Shown here: piece after piece, positions 34,919-43,722 of the stretch
How the letters are laid out: the number at the start of each line of letters is the position of its first letter
How positions within the stretch are numbered: the first letter of the stretch is position 1
NCBI RefSeq assembly: GCF_001399975.1
Contig: NZ_LKBD01000013.1
Coordinates: 1 to 64,000 of the forward strand
Origin: Pseudoalteromonas sp. P1-9
GTDB taxonomy: Bacteria; Pseudomonadota; Gammaproteobacteria; Enterobacterales; Alteromonadaceae
Length of the DNA: 64,000 nucleotides
Direction of reading: 5' to 3'
Position numbers and translations under genes: made by a program
The notes under the pieces: generated by a model
The model's database searches: none
What the model was told of the DNA's origin: nothing
What the model saw: the letters and a program-made list of their open reading frames with translations, nothing else

Positions 34919-36217
34919 TTATCGGCGCTTACGTTTATTTGATTTCTTTTTACTTGATGTATCTGGCATAGGTTCAAAATTGCCATATTCATCGTCATCA
35001 AACTGATTCGTTTTGGACTTTTTCCCTGCCGTTTTGCCTTTTTTAGGTTTGCTAATGCCTTGCCCGCCCCACAACTGTTCGGCTCGTTGAATACTCGGTA
35101 TAAACCCGGCGACTACCTGCTGTTCAAACTTACGGTTGATAAGGCGCTCAATGGCATTCAATTGCTTGCTTTCATCGCTGCTAAATAACGAAATAGACAC
35201 ACCTTTTTTGCCAGCACGTCCGGTGCGGCCAATGCGATGCACATAATCTTCCGCCACATAAGGTAAATCGTAGTTAATTACGCAAGGTAGGTGGTTAATA
35301 TCAATACCACGTGCGGCAATGTCGGTAGCAACGAGTACGTTTATATCGTTGTTTTTAAATGCCGTAAGCGCCTCAGTACGGGCGTGCTGTGTGCGATTAG
35401 CGTGAATTGATTCCGCGCTTATACCAGCTTCTTTTAATGTGGTTACGAGTGCATCGGCACCTTGCTTGGTGCGGCTAAACACCAATACTTGCTGCCAGTT
35501 ATGTTTTGACAATAAGTGAATTAACACATTACTTTTTTGATTTTTTTCAACGTGATAAAGCGTTTGCTTGATGTTATCAACTGTTGTATTCGCGGCTTCA
35601 ACTTCAATCAATTGTGGCTCGTGTAACATGGTATTTGCAAGCGTTCTAATCTGATCAGTAAAGGTTGCTGAAAACATTAACGTTTGGCGCTTATTCGGTA
35701 ATAATTCACTGATTTCTTTTATGTCGTCAATAAACCCCAAGTCCAACATGCGGTCGGCTTCATCAAGCACTAGGGTGTGTAACTGGTCAAAACAAACGGC
35801 GTTTTGTTGATGTAAATCGCGCAAGCGCCCAGGCGTTGCAATTAACACATCAACACCTTGCTCAAGTGCGGCTATTTGCGGCTCAATTCGCACACCACCA
35901 AATACGGCCAATGAACTTACATTTAAGTGTGCGCTGTAATTGCTCACGTTGGTTGCCACTTGTGCAGCAAGCTCGCGAGTTGGCGTAATTATTAACGCTT
36001 GTACATTCCTTTTCGTTGTTTTTTCGGTAATCAATTGCAATATCGGAAGAACGAATCCGGCCGTTTTTCCGGTACCTGTTTGGGCAATGGCTATTACATC
36101 TTGGCGTTTTAAAATAGTTGGAATTGCTTCACGTTGAATGGCAGAAGGCGCATCGTAACCTTGCTCTGCAATTGCGGTTAGAAGTGCGTTGTTAAGACCA
36201 AGGGTTTTAAAACTCAT
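34919..36217 (-). CDS. DEAD-box RNA helicase, RhlE type
   Basis: 432 residues from the ATG at 36217 (MSFKTLGLNNALLTAIAEQGY); the longer frame to 36283 adds an unlikely hydrophobic leader. All DEAD-box motifs are visible: Q-motif GYDAPSAIQ, motif I AQTGTGKT (45-52), PTRELA, LVLDEADRML, SAT, and HRIGRTGRAG. The tail is basic (KKKSNKRKRR) with a short acidic insert, as in RhlE-type helicases. It unwinds RNA duplexes in ribosome assembly or mRNA turnover (family knowledge). Monocistronic. Confidence 0.9.
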   Translation of the reverse strand: MSFKTLGLNNALLTAIAEQGYDAPSAIQREAIPTILKRQDVIAIAQTGTGKTAGFVLPILQLITEKTTKRNVQALIITPTRELAAQVATNVSNYSAHLNVSSLAVFGGVRIEPQIAALEQGVDVLIATPGRLRDLHQQNAVCFDQLHTLVLDEADRMLDLGFIDDIKEISELLPNKRQTLMFSATFTDQIRTLANTMLHEPQLIEVEAANTTVDNIKQTLYHVEKNQKSNVLIHLLSKHNWQQVLVFSRTKQGADALVTTLKEAGISAESIHANRTQHARTEALTAFKNNDINVLVATDIAARGIDINHLPCVINYDLPYVAEDYVHRIGRTGRAGKKGVSISLFSSDESKQLNAIERLINRKFEQQVVAGFIPSIQRAEQLWGGQGISKPKKGKTAGKKSKTNQFDDDEYGNFEPMPDTSSKKKSNKRKRR

Positions 36218-36355
36218 GTAATGTGTTCTCAAAAGAATGAATAAGAAAAGGGTGCATGTTAAGAAGCGAAGCAATAAGCACACTTCATCGCGAGCTGTAT
36301 TCTATCACCTTTTGGCATTTTAGTAATTTTGAGAATGGAGTGTATAAATGAAATG

Positions 36356-36381
36356 CTCGCGCAATTGCTTAACTGCGCGAG
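36356..36381 (-). terminator. Terminator of the TSUP gene
   Basis: Arms CTCGCGCA and TGCGCGAG with a 10-base loop, 25 bp after the stop at 36406 on the minus strand. Confidence 0.7.
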
Positions 36382-36405
36382 AATAAATAGCCTGAGTGTT
36401 TAAGC

Positions 36406-37215
36406 TTAACTTAGCAACATGTTTGCTGCCATAATCACCAATAGCACAGCAAAAATCTTTTTAATGGTGCTAACAGGCAAGTGATGGGTCGCTTTAGCGC
36501 CAAGCGGAGCGGTAAACCACGAAGTACAGACAATGCCAAATAACGCTGGCAAATACACAAAGCCGGCGAAACCTTGCGATAAACTCAGTTGTTCACTACC
36601 CGACACAATATAGCCAACCGAGCCAAACACTGCGATTACAATGCCACACGCTGACGCGCAGCCAATCGCTTTTTTCATATTCACCGAAAAAAATGTCAGT
36701 AGCGGTACAAGTACAGCGCCACCACCTATACCAATCATTGCTGATAAGCCGCCAGTAAGTGTGGTAAGCACAGTGAGTAGCCCTTTATTGGGCAGCTTAC
36801 GGGCTGTGTCATCAGTTTGAGTGTTACCAAACATCATTTTTATGGCAATAAATACAACGCTGACAACGAATACCAAACGTACGGCCTTTTCTGGTAGCAT
36901 TGCAGCCATAAAGCCGCTTAGTAACGCACCTAATGCAACGCCTGTCATAATCCAAGGCGCTAGCTGCCAAGGCACATTGCCATTTTTATGATGGGCAATA
37001 GCAGAGGAGGTTGATGTAAACAAAATAGATGCAAGGGATGTGGCAACTGCGGTGATCACAATTTGTTCTTCTGGCAGCACGGAAAAATGCAACAAAATCA
37101 TACTTAAAATGGGCACAATCACTAAGCCGCCGCCAATTCCCAGTAAGCCAGCAAGAAAGCCAACACCACTGCCTAATACTGCACAATAAACAAATAGTTC
37201 GATTAGTTCACTCAT
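36406..37215 (-). CDS. TSUP family (TauE/SafE) membrane permease
   Basis: 269 residues and about eight membrane helices. The two family marks GFLAGLLGIGGGLVIVP (19-35) and GGLSAMIGIGGGAVLVPLLTFF (about 155-176) are clear. TSUP proteins move sulfite, sulfonates or organosulfur anions, usually outward. It lies between the helicase and mesX-mesD but is transcribed away from mesX. A sulfur-related role would fit the neighbourhood, yet no shared control is evident. Confidence 0.88.
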   Translation of the reverse strand: MSELIELFVYCAVLGSGVGFLAGLLGIGGGLVIVPILSMILLHFSVLPEEQIVITAVATSLASILFTSTSSAIAHHKNGNVPWQLAPWIMTGVALGALLSGFMAAMLPEKAVRLVFVVSVVFIAIKMMFGNTQTDDTARKLPNKGLLTVLTTLTGGLSAMIGIGGGAVLVPLLTFFSVNMKKAIGCASACGIVIAVFGSVGYIVSGSEQLSLSQGFAGFVYLPALFGIVCTSWFTAPLGAKATHHLPVSTIKKIFAVLLVIMAANMLLS

Positions 37216-37667
37216 TCCATCGCCTCGTTTTTATAGTTGATTTGTCGTCGCTGGCGTTGGAGCAGAAACTTATAGATTCGCTTATGCCTACAACAAAGGC
37301 GCAAAAGTATAGCAATATTGTGTTTAATTACAGATAGATAAACTGCAGTTGCGCGGTGAGTAATATTCACATTCAACATGAAGTAAATTTAATTTAGCAG
37401 TTTAGATGTTTAGATATCTTAACTTCTTTTGTCTTGTGCATGCTTTTTCGTTGTAAAAAGTGCGAAGCGAAGTGCTAAGAAATGAATATGCTTCACGTTT
37501 TAAGTGAAAGAAAACCGTTTTTCTTCATGATACTGAGCGCGTATAAATTACTCATCTTTTAACGTGAACTTATTTTCAGTCACCGCAAGTGAGCCGTAAT
37601 ACAGTTTTAAAACGGCAGAAAGTGAAATGGAAATACACTGAATTTACACATTGGACACACGTACACC
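37216..37667. other. Divergent intergenic region upstream of mesX
   Basis: About 450 bp holding the MetJ-like operator (37396-37427) and presumably the mesX promoter between it and 37668. The long leader (about 240 bp) after the operator contains no recognised riboswitch. Confidence 0.5.
37396..37427. promoter_or_regulatory. Tandem MetJ-box array
   Basis: Four adjacent 8-mers: AGCAGTTT, AGATGTTT, AGATATCT, TAACTTCT, matching the MetJ consensus AGACGTCT at 5, 6, 6 and 5 of 8 positions in exact 8-bp register. MetJ-SAM represses methionine genes by binding such tandem boxes, which fits the methionine synthase genes downstream. Confidence 0.7.
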
Positions 37668-38645
37668 ATGAATAACGAATTTACTTTTACTGTTAAGCGT
37701 TTTCCGTTAGACGAAAACTATCACCCATCAAACAGCACGCGTATTACAACCAACTTTGCAAACTTGGCGCGAGGTGAAAACCGCCAACAGAACTTACGCA
37801 ACGCATTAACTATGATTAATACAAGCTTTAATGCGCGTGCTAAATGGGATAACAAAAATGGCCAGCGTTACTCAGTTGAGCTAGATATTATTTCGGTAGA
37901 TATGGAAATAGCGGGTAGTAGCGAGGCATTTCCGTCAATTGAAGTATTAAAAACCAATATTATTGACCATGAAACAAATCAGCGCTTTGAAGGCATTGTT
38001 GGCAATAATTTTTCTTCGTATGTGCGCGATTATGATTTTAGCGTGTTACTGCTTGAGCATAACAAAGACAAGTCATCGTTTAGTATTCCTGATAATTTTG
38101 GCGAATTACACGGTAAACTGTTTAAAAGCTTCATTAATTCAGAGGTATACAAAAATAACTTTAACAAGCCGCCAGTTATTTGCTTAAGCGTTTCGGATAA
38201 CAAAACTTATTTCCAAAGTGATAATCAGCACCCAGTATTAGGTACCGAATATGTGCCAAATGAATCGTCATTAACGGAGCAGTATTTCAAAAAAATGGGC
38301 CTACAGGTACGTTACTTTATGCCGCCAAATAGCCAAGCGCCGCTGGCATTTTATTTTGTTGGCGACCTGCTAAACGATTACACCAATTTAGAACTAATCA
38401 GTACGATAAGCACAATGGAAACATTCCAAAAAATCTATCGTCCAGAAATTTATAACGCTAACGCAGCGGCAGGAAGTTGTTATCAACCGAGCTTAAAAAA
38501 TCAAGATCACTCGTTAACGCAAATTGTTTACGACCGTGAGGAGCGTAGTCAACTGGCAATTAAACAAGGTAAGTTTGCACAAACGCACTTTATTGAACCT
38601 TATCAATCGCTACTTGAAAAGTGGTCGGCAAACTTTGCTGCTTAA
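37668..38645 (+). CDS. mesX: MesX (DUF1852), partner of methionine synthase MesD
   Basis: 325 residues, DUF1852 family. No signal peptide; it begins MNNEFTFTVKRFPLDENYHPS and has NFANLARG near 29-36. DUF1852 proteins sit beside the short, folate-independent methionine synthases of the MesD group and are needed for their function, apparently with oxygen (established for the family). Here it precedes mesD by 21 bases, so they form an operon. The MetJ-like boxes upstream predict repression when methionine is abundant. The chemical step carried by MesX is not settled. Confidence 0.88.
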   Translation: MNNEFTFTVKRFPLDENYHPSNSTRITTNFANLARGENRQQNLRNALTMINTSFNARAKWDNKNGQRYSVELDIISVDMEIAGSSEAFPSIEVLKTNIIDHETNQRFEGIVGNNFSSYVRDYDFSVLLLEHNKDKSSFSIPDNFGELHGKLFKSFINSEVYKNNFNKPPVICLSVSDNKTYFQSDNQHPVLGTEYVPNESSLTEQYFKKMGLQVRYFMPPNSQAPLAFYFVGDLLNDYTNLELISTISTMETFQKIYRPEIYNANAAAGSCYQPSLKNQDHSLTQIVYDREERSQLAIKQGKFAQTHFIEPYQSLLEKWSANFAA

Positions 38646-38666
38646 AAAACGGAATTAGCATTAACT

Positions 38667-39695
38667 ATGAAAACATTATTACCGGCATCGACCGCGGGCA
38701 GTTTGCCAAAACCATGCTGGCTTGCAGAGCCAGAAGTGCTGTGGTCACCATGGAAATTAAGCGGCGACGCGCTTGTTGATGGTAAACACGATGCACTAAA
38801 AGTATCGCTTCATGAACAGCAACAAGCTGGCGTAGATATCGTCAGCGATGGTGAGCAAACGCGTCAGCATTTTGTGACTACCTTTATTGAGCACCTTGAT
38901 GGTGTTGATTTTGAAAATCGCAAAACCGTGCGCATTCGTAATCGTTATGATGCAAGCGTACCAACGGTAGTCGGCCCTGTGGCACGAAAAGCCCCGGTGT
39001 TTGTTGAAGATGCAAAGTTTTTACGCGCGCAAACCGACAAACCAATTAAGTGGGCACTGCCAGGCCCAATGACAATGATTGATACCTTGTATGACGATCA
39101 TTATAAAAGCCGTGAAAAACTTGCGTGGGAATTTGCCAAAATTCTTAACCAAGAAGCAAAAGAGCTCGAAGCAGCTGGAGTTAATATTATTCAGTTTGAC
39201 GAGCCAGCGTTTAACGTGTTTTTTGATGAAGTAAATGACTGGGGTATTGCGTGTTTAGAGCGCGCGATTGAGGGCTTAAAGTGCGAAACCGCAGTGCATA
39301 TTTGCTACGGTTACGGCATTAAAGCAAATACAGATTGGAAAAAAACGTTGGGCTCTGAATGGCGTCAATACGAAGAAGTATTTCCTAAATTACAGCAATC
39401 GAATATTGATATCATCTCTCTTGAATGCCATAACTCGCGTGTGCCAATTGAGTTACTTGCACTTATTCGTGGCAAAAAGGTAATGGTAGGGGCTATTGAT
39501 GTAGCAACCGATGATATTGAAACGCCAGAAGAAGTCGCTAATACGCTACGCGAAGCGCTGAAATACGTGGATGCAGATAAGCTTTACCCATCAACGAACT
39601 GTGGCTTAGCGCCGTTGTCGCGTAAGGTTGCACGAGCAAAGCTTAATGCCCTTGCCCAAGGCGCAGCGATAGTGCGCAAAGAGCTAAACGCTTAG
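38667..39695 (+). CDS. mesD: Core-MetE type, folate-independent methionine synthase MesD
   Basis: 342 residues, i.e. only the C-terminal catalytic half of MetE, which defines the core-MetE families. The zinc ligands appear as H211 and C213 (VHICYGYG), E253 (SLECH) and C312 (STNCGLAPLS). A substrate loop with DGEQTR lies at 61-66 and QFDEPAF near 176-182. Together with MesX immediately upstream this identifies the MesD group, which methylates homocysteine without methyl-tetrahydrofolate; the natural methyl donor is uncertain. A decayed copy of its last 75 bp lies at 45157-45232. Confidence 0.9.
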   Translation: MKTLLPASTAGSLPKPCWLAEPEVLWSPWKLSGDALVDGKHDALKVSLHEQQQAGVDIVSDGEQTRQHFVTTFIEHLDGVDFENRKTVRIRNRYDASVPTVVGPVARKAPVFVEDAKFLRAQTDKPIKWALPGPMTMIDTLYDDHYKSREKLAWEFAKILNQEAKELEAAGVNIIQFDEPAFNVFFDEVNDWGIACLERAIEGLKCETAVHICYGYGIKANTDWKKTLGSEWRQYEEVFPKLQQSNIDIISLECHNSRVPIELLALIRGKKVMVGAIDVATDDIETPEEVANTLREALKYVDADKLYPSTNCGLAPLSRKVARAKLNALAQGAAIVRKELNA

Positions 39696-39721
39696 TAGGT
39701 TGACCGCTACATAAGCAAAAG

Positions 39722-39751
39722 AAAAGCGTACGGTTATTACTGTACGCTTTT
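39722..39751. terminator. Bidirectional terminator after mesD
   Basis: Arms AAAAGCGTAC and GTACGCTTTT, 26 bp after the mesD stop and just after the end of the converging AraC gene. A similar hairpin follows the mesD relic at 45261-45289. Confidence 0.85.
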
Positions 39752-39757
39752 TTATCA

Positions 39758-40945
39758 CTAGCCTGCTTGCTGACGCTGTTTTTTATATTCCGATGCGGTT
39801 TGCCCCATGATTTCTTTGAATGCTTTACTGAAGGTAACACGGTTTGCAAAGCCTGATTCAAACGCAATTCGTTCCAAAGGCCAATGAACACTTGGGTTAT
39901 CAATAAGCGAAATAGCGTGTTGAATACGGTATCCGTTAATAAGACGATAAAAGTTTGTTTGCATGCTTTGGTTGATCACTTGTGACAGGGTATGCGCTTT
40001 TATATCGGTTTCGTGTGCGAGTGTGGTTAAAGTGAGTTTGTCATTTAAGTACAGTTGTTTTACCTTAATTTGTTGCTCTAAGTGTTTGGCAACATGATTA
40101 CTTTGCTGCTCACTTAAGGCGGAGTGAAAGTACTTGATATTGCTGCTCTCATCTTTATTTTCAGAATAATTTTGCTGTATTAAAGCATGTTCTTCTTTGC
40201 TCATAAGCAAATCGGTTTTTTGCAGTGCGATATAACCAATTGCCAAAACGATAACAGCAACAAATAGCAGCCAAATATCACTTACCAAAGCAAGTGTACC
40301 AATCGCGAAAAACTGCTGACCAATAAAGAGACCTACCCACACGAGTTCTAACAAAAAGAGTGATACCACTAAAAACGTAAGCTGTTTTAATACCGCTTTA
40401 CTGTTATCTGCACGTAGGGCGTTACATACTTTTTCGAATTTTTGAATATGCTGCCAACTCAAAAATAAATAGATGCTTAAATGTGTTTTGATTGCTAGAA
40501 ACAGTAGAACAAACTTGAGCGGAATTACGCGGGCTTCGGTTTGTGACAAAACAAATTGCCACATGGTGACTTTAGCATCGAGCGATTGAAACACCGATGG
40601 TGCGTTATAACACCATAATGAAATTGCAGGAATAAAATGAAGTAAAAGTTGATATGTCTTTGGTTTCTCTTCGCCTACCACTAAGCTGACATAGATAAAC
40701 ACCAACGGACCAATGACCAATACTTCGCCAGGAAGCAAATCCATAAAATGGGCTAAATGCGGGTATAACCCAAGGTAAAGTGCACCTGCTTCAAATAGTT
40801 TGTAGCTGATTATAAAACATACTAAGGCAAGCCATTTTGCGGTAGTAATATTGGTTAGTTTGGTTTTTCGCCATAGGCTAATCGCCAGCATTAATGCGTG
40901 GCTAAAAGCGATAAAGTAAATAACACCTAAAACTGTTCGTGGCAT
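39758..40945 (-). CDS. AraC-family regulator with N-terminal membrane domain
   Basis: 395 residues. The N-terminal 230 residues form seven likely membrane helices. The C-terminal hundred hold a double helix-turn-helix of AraC type (LTTLAHETDIKAHTLSQVIN and LERIAFESGFANRVTFSKAFKEIMG). Such membrane-tethered AraC proteins sense an extracytoplasmic signal. It diverges from the three-gene operon starting at 41267, and two direct repeats 22 bp apart in between (41153-41184) look like its binding site, so it probably controls that operon. Confidence 0.85.
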   Translation of the reverse strand: MPRTVLGVIYFIAFSHALMLAISLWRKTKLTNITTAKWLALVCFIISYKLFEAGALYLGLYPHLAHFMDLLPGEVLVIGPLVFIYVSLVVGEEKPKTYQLLLHFIPAISLWCYNAPSVFQSLDAKVTMWQFVLSQTEARVIPLKFVLLFLAIKTHLSIYLFLSWQHIQKFEKVCNALRADNSKAVLKQLTFLVVSLFLLELVWVGLFIGQQFFAIGTLALVSDIWLLFVAVIVLAIGYIALQKTDLLMSKEEHALIQQNYSENKDESSNIKYFHSALSEQQSNHVAKHLEQQIKVKQLYLNDKLTLTTLAHETDIKAHTLSQVINQSMQTNFYRLINGYRIQHAISLIDNPSVHWPLERIAFESGFANRVTFSKAFKEIMGQTASEYKKQRQQAG

Positions 40946-41266
40946 ACTTTTTCCAAATTTTGAGGTTATGTTCCTCAGCTTAACTATGAATTTTTTGACA
41001 GTGTAAAGTTCAAGGTATTCTTACAGTTTTTTAAATCGTTTACATGCTTAAATTACCAATATGTTATAGCCTATAAATGGTTAAAGGGAGGTAGAAACGC
41101 CATCTAGTTTAAGTATGCATAGGAAAACACATAGAAATCAAAAGCGTTTTTAATAGTCTAAAAATCAGTAATTTATAGTCTAAATTGTTAACCTCAAGCT
41201 AGTTTTACACACGTGTTTTTATAATAAGTAAGCTTATTTATCAAATTAAATTGTTAAGGATAAATA
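40946..41266. other. Divergent control region, 40.9-41.3 kb
   Basis: About 320 bp between the AraC gene and the hydrolase operon. Besides the direct repeats at 41153-41184 nothing else was recognised. Confidence 0.45.
41153..41184 (+). promoter_or_regulatory. Direct repeats ATAGTCTAAA, candidate AraC-type operator
   Basis: ATAGTCTAAA at 41153-41162 and again at 41175-41184, 22 bp apart start to start (two helical turns), same orientation, 80-115 bp before the start codon at 41267. This is the classic geometry for an AraC-type activator. Confidence 0.55.
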
Positions 41267-42445
41267 ATGTTTTCTTGGAATAAAAAACAAATGCTTTTCT
41301 TAAGTGCCATCATGGTGTTGGTACACATTTTATCTGTGCCATTAATAGCACAAGCAGCACCAAAGGGTGCGTCTAGCCAAAAGTATTTTCGTCATATTAT
41401 GTTTCGTGAATCGCCTTATGCGCCTTATCGTGGCATTCACACAATTTCTGAAAAGGTATCTCAAAATAACGCGCATTACCGATTTAGTTATGATGACAAT
41501 GGGCGCGTCAGCGAAATCCGATACCAAATGAATAACCAGTTAATTAACGGCAATGAAGTGTGGGATTCGTTTATCTGGTTTTCGCCTAAAGTGGCCATTA
41601 GCTATCATAAAGACAAAGAAATTCACACGTATTTTGACGCGCAAAATAAGCAAATTTCTGCGCATGGCAAGGTATATCGTGCCGTATACGCTTTAGATAA
41701 AAAAGGTAAGCGTGTTGCCTTGAGTTTTTTTGATGAAAATGCCAAACCAGTAGAAAGTGCGTGGCATATTCACCGCTATGAGTGGCGACATGAAAATGGC
41801 AAAGTATATGAGAAACGCTTTAATTTAAATAATGAACAGCAGCCACTTCGACCTGAATTTACGTTTTATGAGGTTGAGCTCACATACGACCATGACAACA
41901 AACTTAGTTTTGTAAAAAATTTAGGGTTGGATGGAACGCCGACAAATAACGCCAGTGGCGTAGGTATCGATCGTATTATTTATGATCAACATGGCAATTT
42001 CACTCGTTGGCAAGTTTACGATAAAGACGGTAATCCGGTAGAAGGCAATCGACCTATGGTGCATATGGGCGAACATCTTTACGATGAGTTTGGCAATAAA
42101 GTAGGGCTTAGAGGGTATGACAAGTTTGGACAGCGTAAAGCGTTTAGCTGGGGTGCGTTTGAACATAAAAGCACGTACTACCCAAATGGTAACCAAGAAA
42201 GCCATAAAATTTTTGATGAAAACGCCCGTTTAAGTCGTTATTTAGCAATCGAATATAACCAAACGCATTCACATATTTTATGGTTGAAGTCGCTGGATGA
42301 AAAGGAGCAATTATCACCTAGTCCAATGTTAGGCGGCGCGGCAGCATTAAGATTCGACTATCAAGCCGATGGCGGTGCAAAACGTACTTTGTTTAATCGT
42401 GATTTAACTAAGTACACACCAAAACAAACAGAACCGGCTGAATAA
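41267..42445 (+). CDS. Secreted protein with YD/WG-like repeats
   Basis: 392 residues with a signal peptide at 1-30 (MFSWNKKQMLFLSAIMVLVH, then an AQAA cleavage region). The mature part consists of repeated short beta units such as YDDNGRVSEIRY, YDQHGNFTRWQVYDKDGNPVEG, LYDEFGNKVGLRGYDKFG and YYPNGNQESHKIFDENARL, the style of YD/Rhs-type or WG repeats. No enzymatic motif. It is first of a tight operon (2 bp to the DUF885 gene, 12 bp to the next) probably controlled by the divergent AraC regulator. It may be a surface or periplasmic partner of the two hydrolases. Confidence 0.6.
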   Translation: MFSWNKKQMLFLSAIMVLVHILSVPLIAQAAPKGASSQKYFRHIMFRESPYAPYRGIHTISEKVSQNNAHYRFSYDDNGRVSEIRYQMNNQLINGNEVWDSFIWFSPKVAISYHKDKEIHTYFDAQNKQISAHGKVYRAVYALDKKGKRVALSFFDENAKPVESAWHIHRYEWRHENGKVYEKRFNLNNEQQPLRPEFTFYEVELTYDHDNKLSFVKNLGLDGTPTNNASGVGIDRIIYDQHGNFTRWQVYDKDGNPVEGNRPMVHMGEHLYDEFGNKVGLRGYDKFGQRKAFSWGAFEHKSTYYPNGNQESHKIFDENARLSRYLAIEYNQTHSHILWLKSLDEKEQLSPSPMLGGAAALRFDYQADGGAKRTLFNRDLTKYTPKQTEPAE

Positions 42446-42447
42446 CT

Positions 42448-43710
42448 ATGTTGTTACGTTATTCTTTACTACTTTGCCTTTGGCTGCAAAGTGCCTCTGT
42501 GCTTTATGCCAATGAACATAACTTTAATCAAAATTATCAAGCTTTGGTTGATGAAGTAGCTAGCAAACCCTATTTGCAACCGCAACTTGATTTCTCTAAT
42601 GCGATAGAAAGATTAAAGAAACAACCAAAAATTGCAGAAAATACCGTAAGCGAATGGCAAGCGAAATTACAAAAGTTAACGCCACACACCACTTGCCAGA
42701 AAATTGCATTTCAGAGTTTAGGAAATCACCTGCGACGCATTAACGTGCGTGAATCGTTAAAGAGAGCACTGGCTAAAGAGAGTCAATACTCGGGCGATTT
42801 TAGTGCATTACCAAACGCTAGGTTATGGTATTTACACTGGCTCGAAACCTGGCTAATGGATGATGTAACCCCCTCTGAATTACAAAAAGTCGCATTTAAT
42901 GAGCTCCAAGTTGCGTTTACGCAGTATCAAAAAGTTAGCAGCCAAGCACATGTGAGCACAGCAGCTATTCCTGCAGCTGAACACCAAAAAATCGTCGCGG
43001 CGTTTATAACCAGAGAGCAGCAAGTGAAAGCAAATTTGCAGACGATGTTAAATTTACCTGAGTTTGATGCGCCATTAACTATTGCACCGTCAGGATTGCC
43101 GGAGAGTTTTCCGGCGCCCGGTATTTATGATAATCAAACTCAACGTTTTCTTTATCATCCCCAAAATGGCGAAATGCACTTATCGCATTTTGATTGGCTT
43201 TATTTACACGAGGGCGTTCCAGGCCACCATCTTCAGTTTAACGTGGTAGGTACTGAGAGTTTATGCCCAACTAATGCAATTGTGCCTATCCCATTTGTCA
43301 GTAGTGAAGGGTGGGCGGCCTATGTTGAAACACTCGGAAAAGAAATGGGGCTTTATGAGAAACCTTCATCTGAGGCGTATGCGCTAAAGTGGCGTGTATT
43401 GCGAGCGCTTCGAGTGTTGATTGATATCGGCATTCATTACGAAGGCTGGCCGGATGAAAAAGCCAAAGAGCTTTGGCAAACGTATCTGCCAGAGCACCCA
43501 GAAATCATGGTTCGCGAAATTATTCGTATTAAAAACTGGCCGGCACAAGTTATTACGTATGTATATGGCAAATATCGAATTGAAAAGGCGATTCAACCCT
43601 ATCAAAGCAACCGTACCACAGCACTTAATCGAGTATTGCGCTTAAGTAATCAACCGCCATTGGCACTAGAACAATTGGCAGACTTTATGTCGATTGAAAA
43701 CAACAATTAA
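42448..43710 (+). CDS. Exported DUF885 metallopeptidase-like protein
   Basis: 420 residues with a signal peptide at 1-21. The DUF885 zinc motif LYLHEGVPGHHLQF is at 252-265 (H254, E255, H260, H261). The SEGWAAYVETLGKEMGLY helix with the third ligand Glu is near 290-307, and the family's R-Y-x-x-x-P end block is absent or divergent. DUF885 proteins are distantly related to M3/M32-type peptidases; some act as periplasmic dipeptidases. Shorter than the usual 550-600, it has lost most of the N-terminal helical part. Middle gene of the operon. Confidence 0.8.
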   Translation: MLLRYSLLLCLWLQSASVLYANEHNFNQNYQALVDEVASKPYLQPQLDFSNAIERLKKQPKIAENTVSEWQAKLQKLTPHTTCQKIAFQSLGNHLRRINVRESLKRALAKESQYSGDFSALPNARLWYLHWLETWLMDDVTPSELQKVAFNELQVAFTQYQKVSSQAHVSTAAIPAAEHQKIVAAFITREQQVKANLQTMLNLPEFDAPLTIAPSGLPESFPAPGIYDNQTQRFLYHPQNGEMHLSHFDWLYLHEGVPGHHLQFNVVGTESLCPTNAIVPIPFVSSEGWAAYVETLGKEMGLYEKPSSEAYALKWRVLRALRVLIDIGIHYEGWPDEKAKELWQTYLPEHPEIMVREIIRIKNWPAQVITYVYGKYRIEKAIQPYQSNRTTALNRVLRLSNQPPLALEQLADFMSIENNN

Positions 43711-43722
43711 CAAGGAAATATC

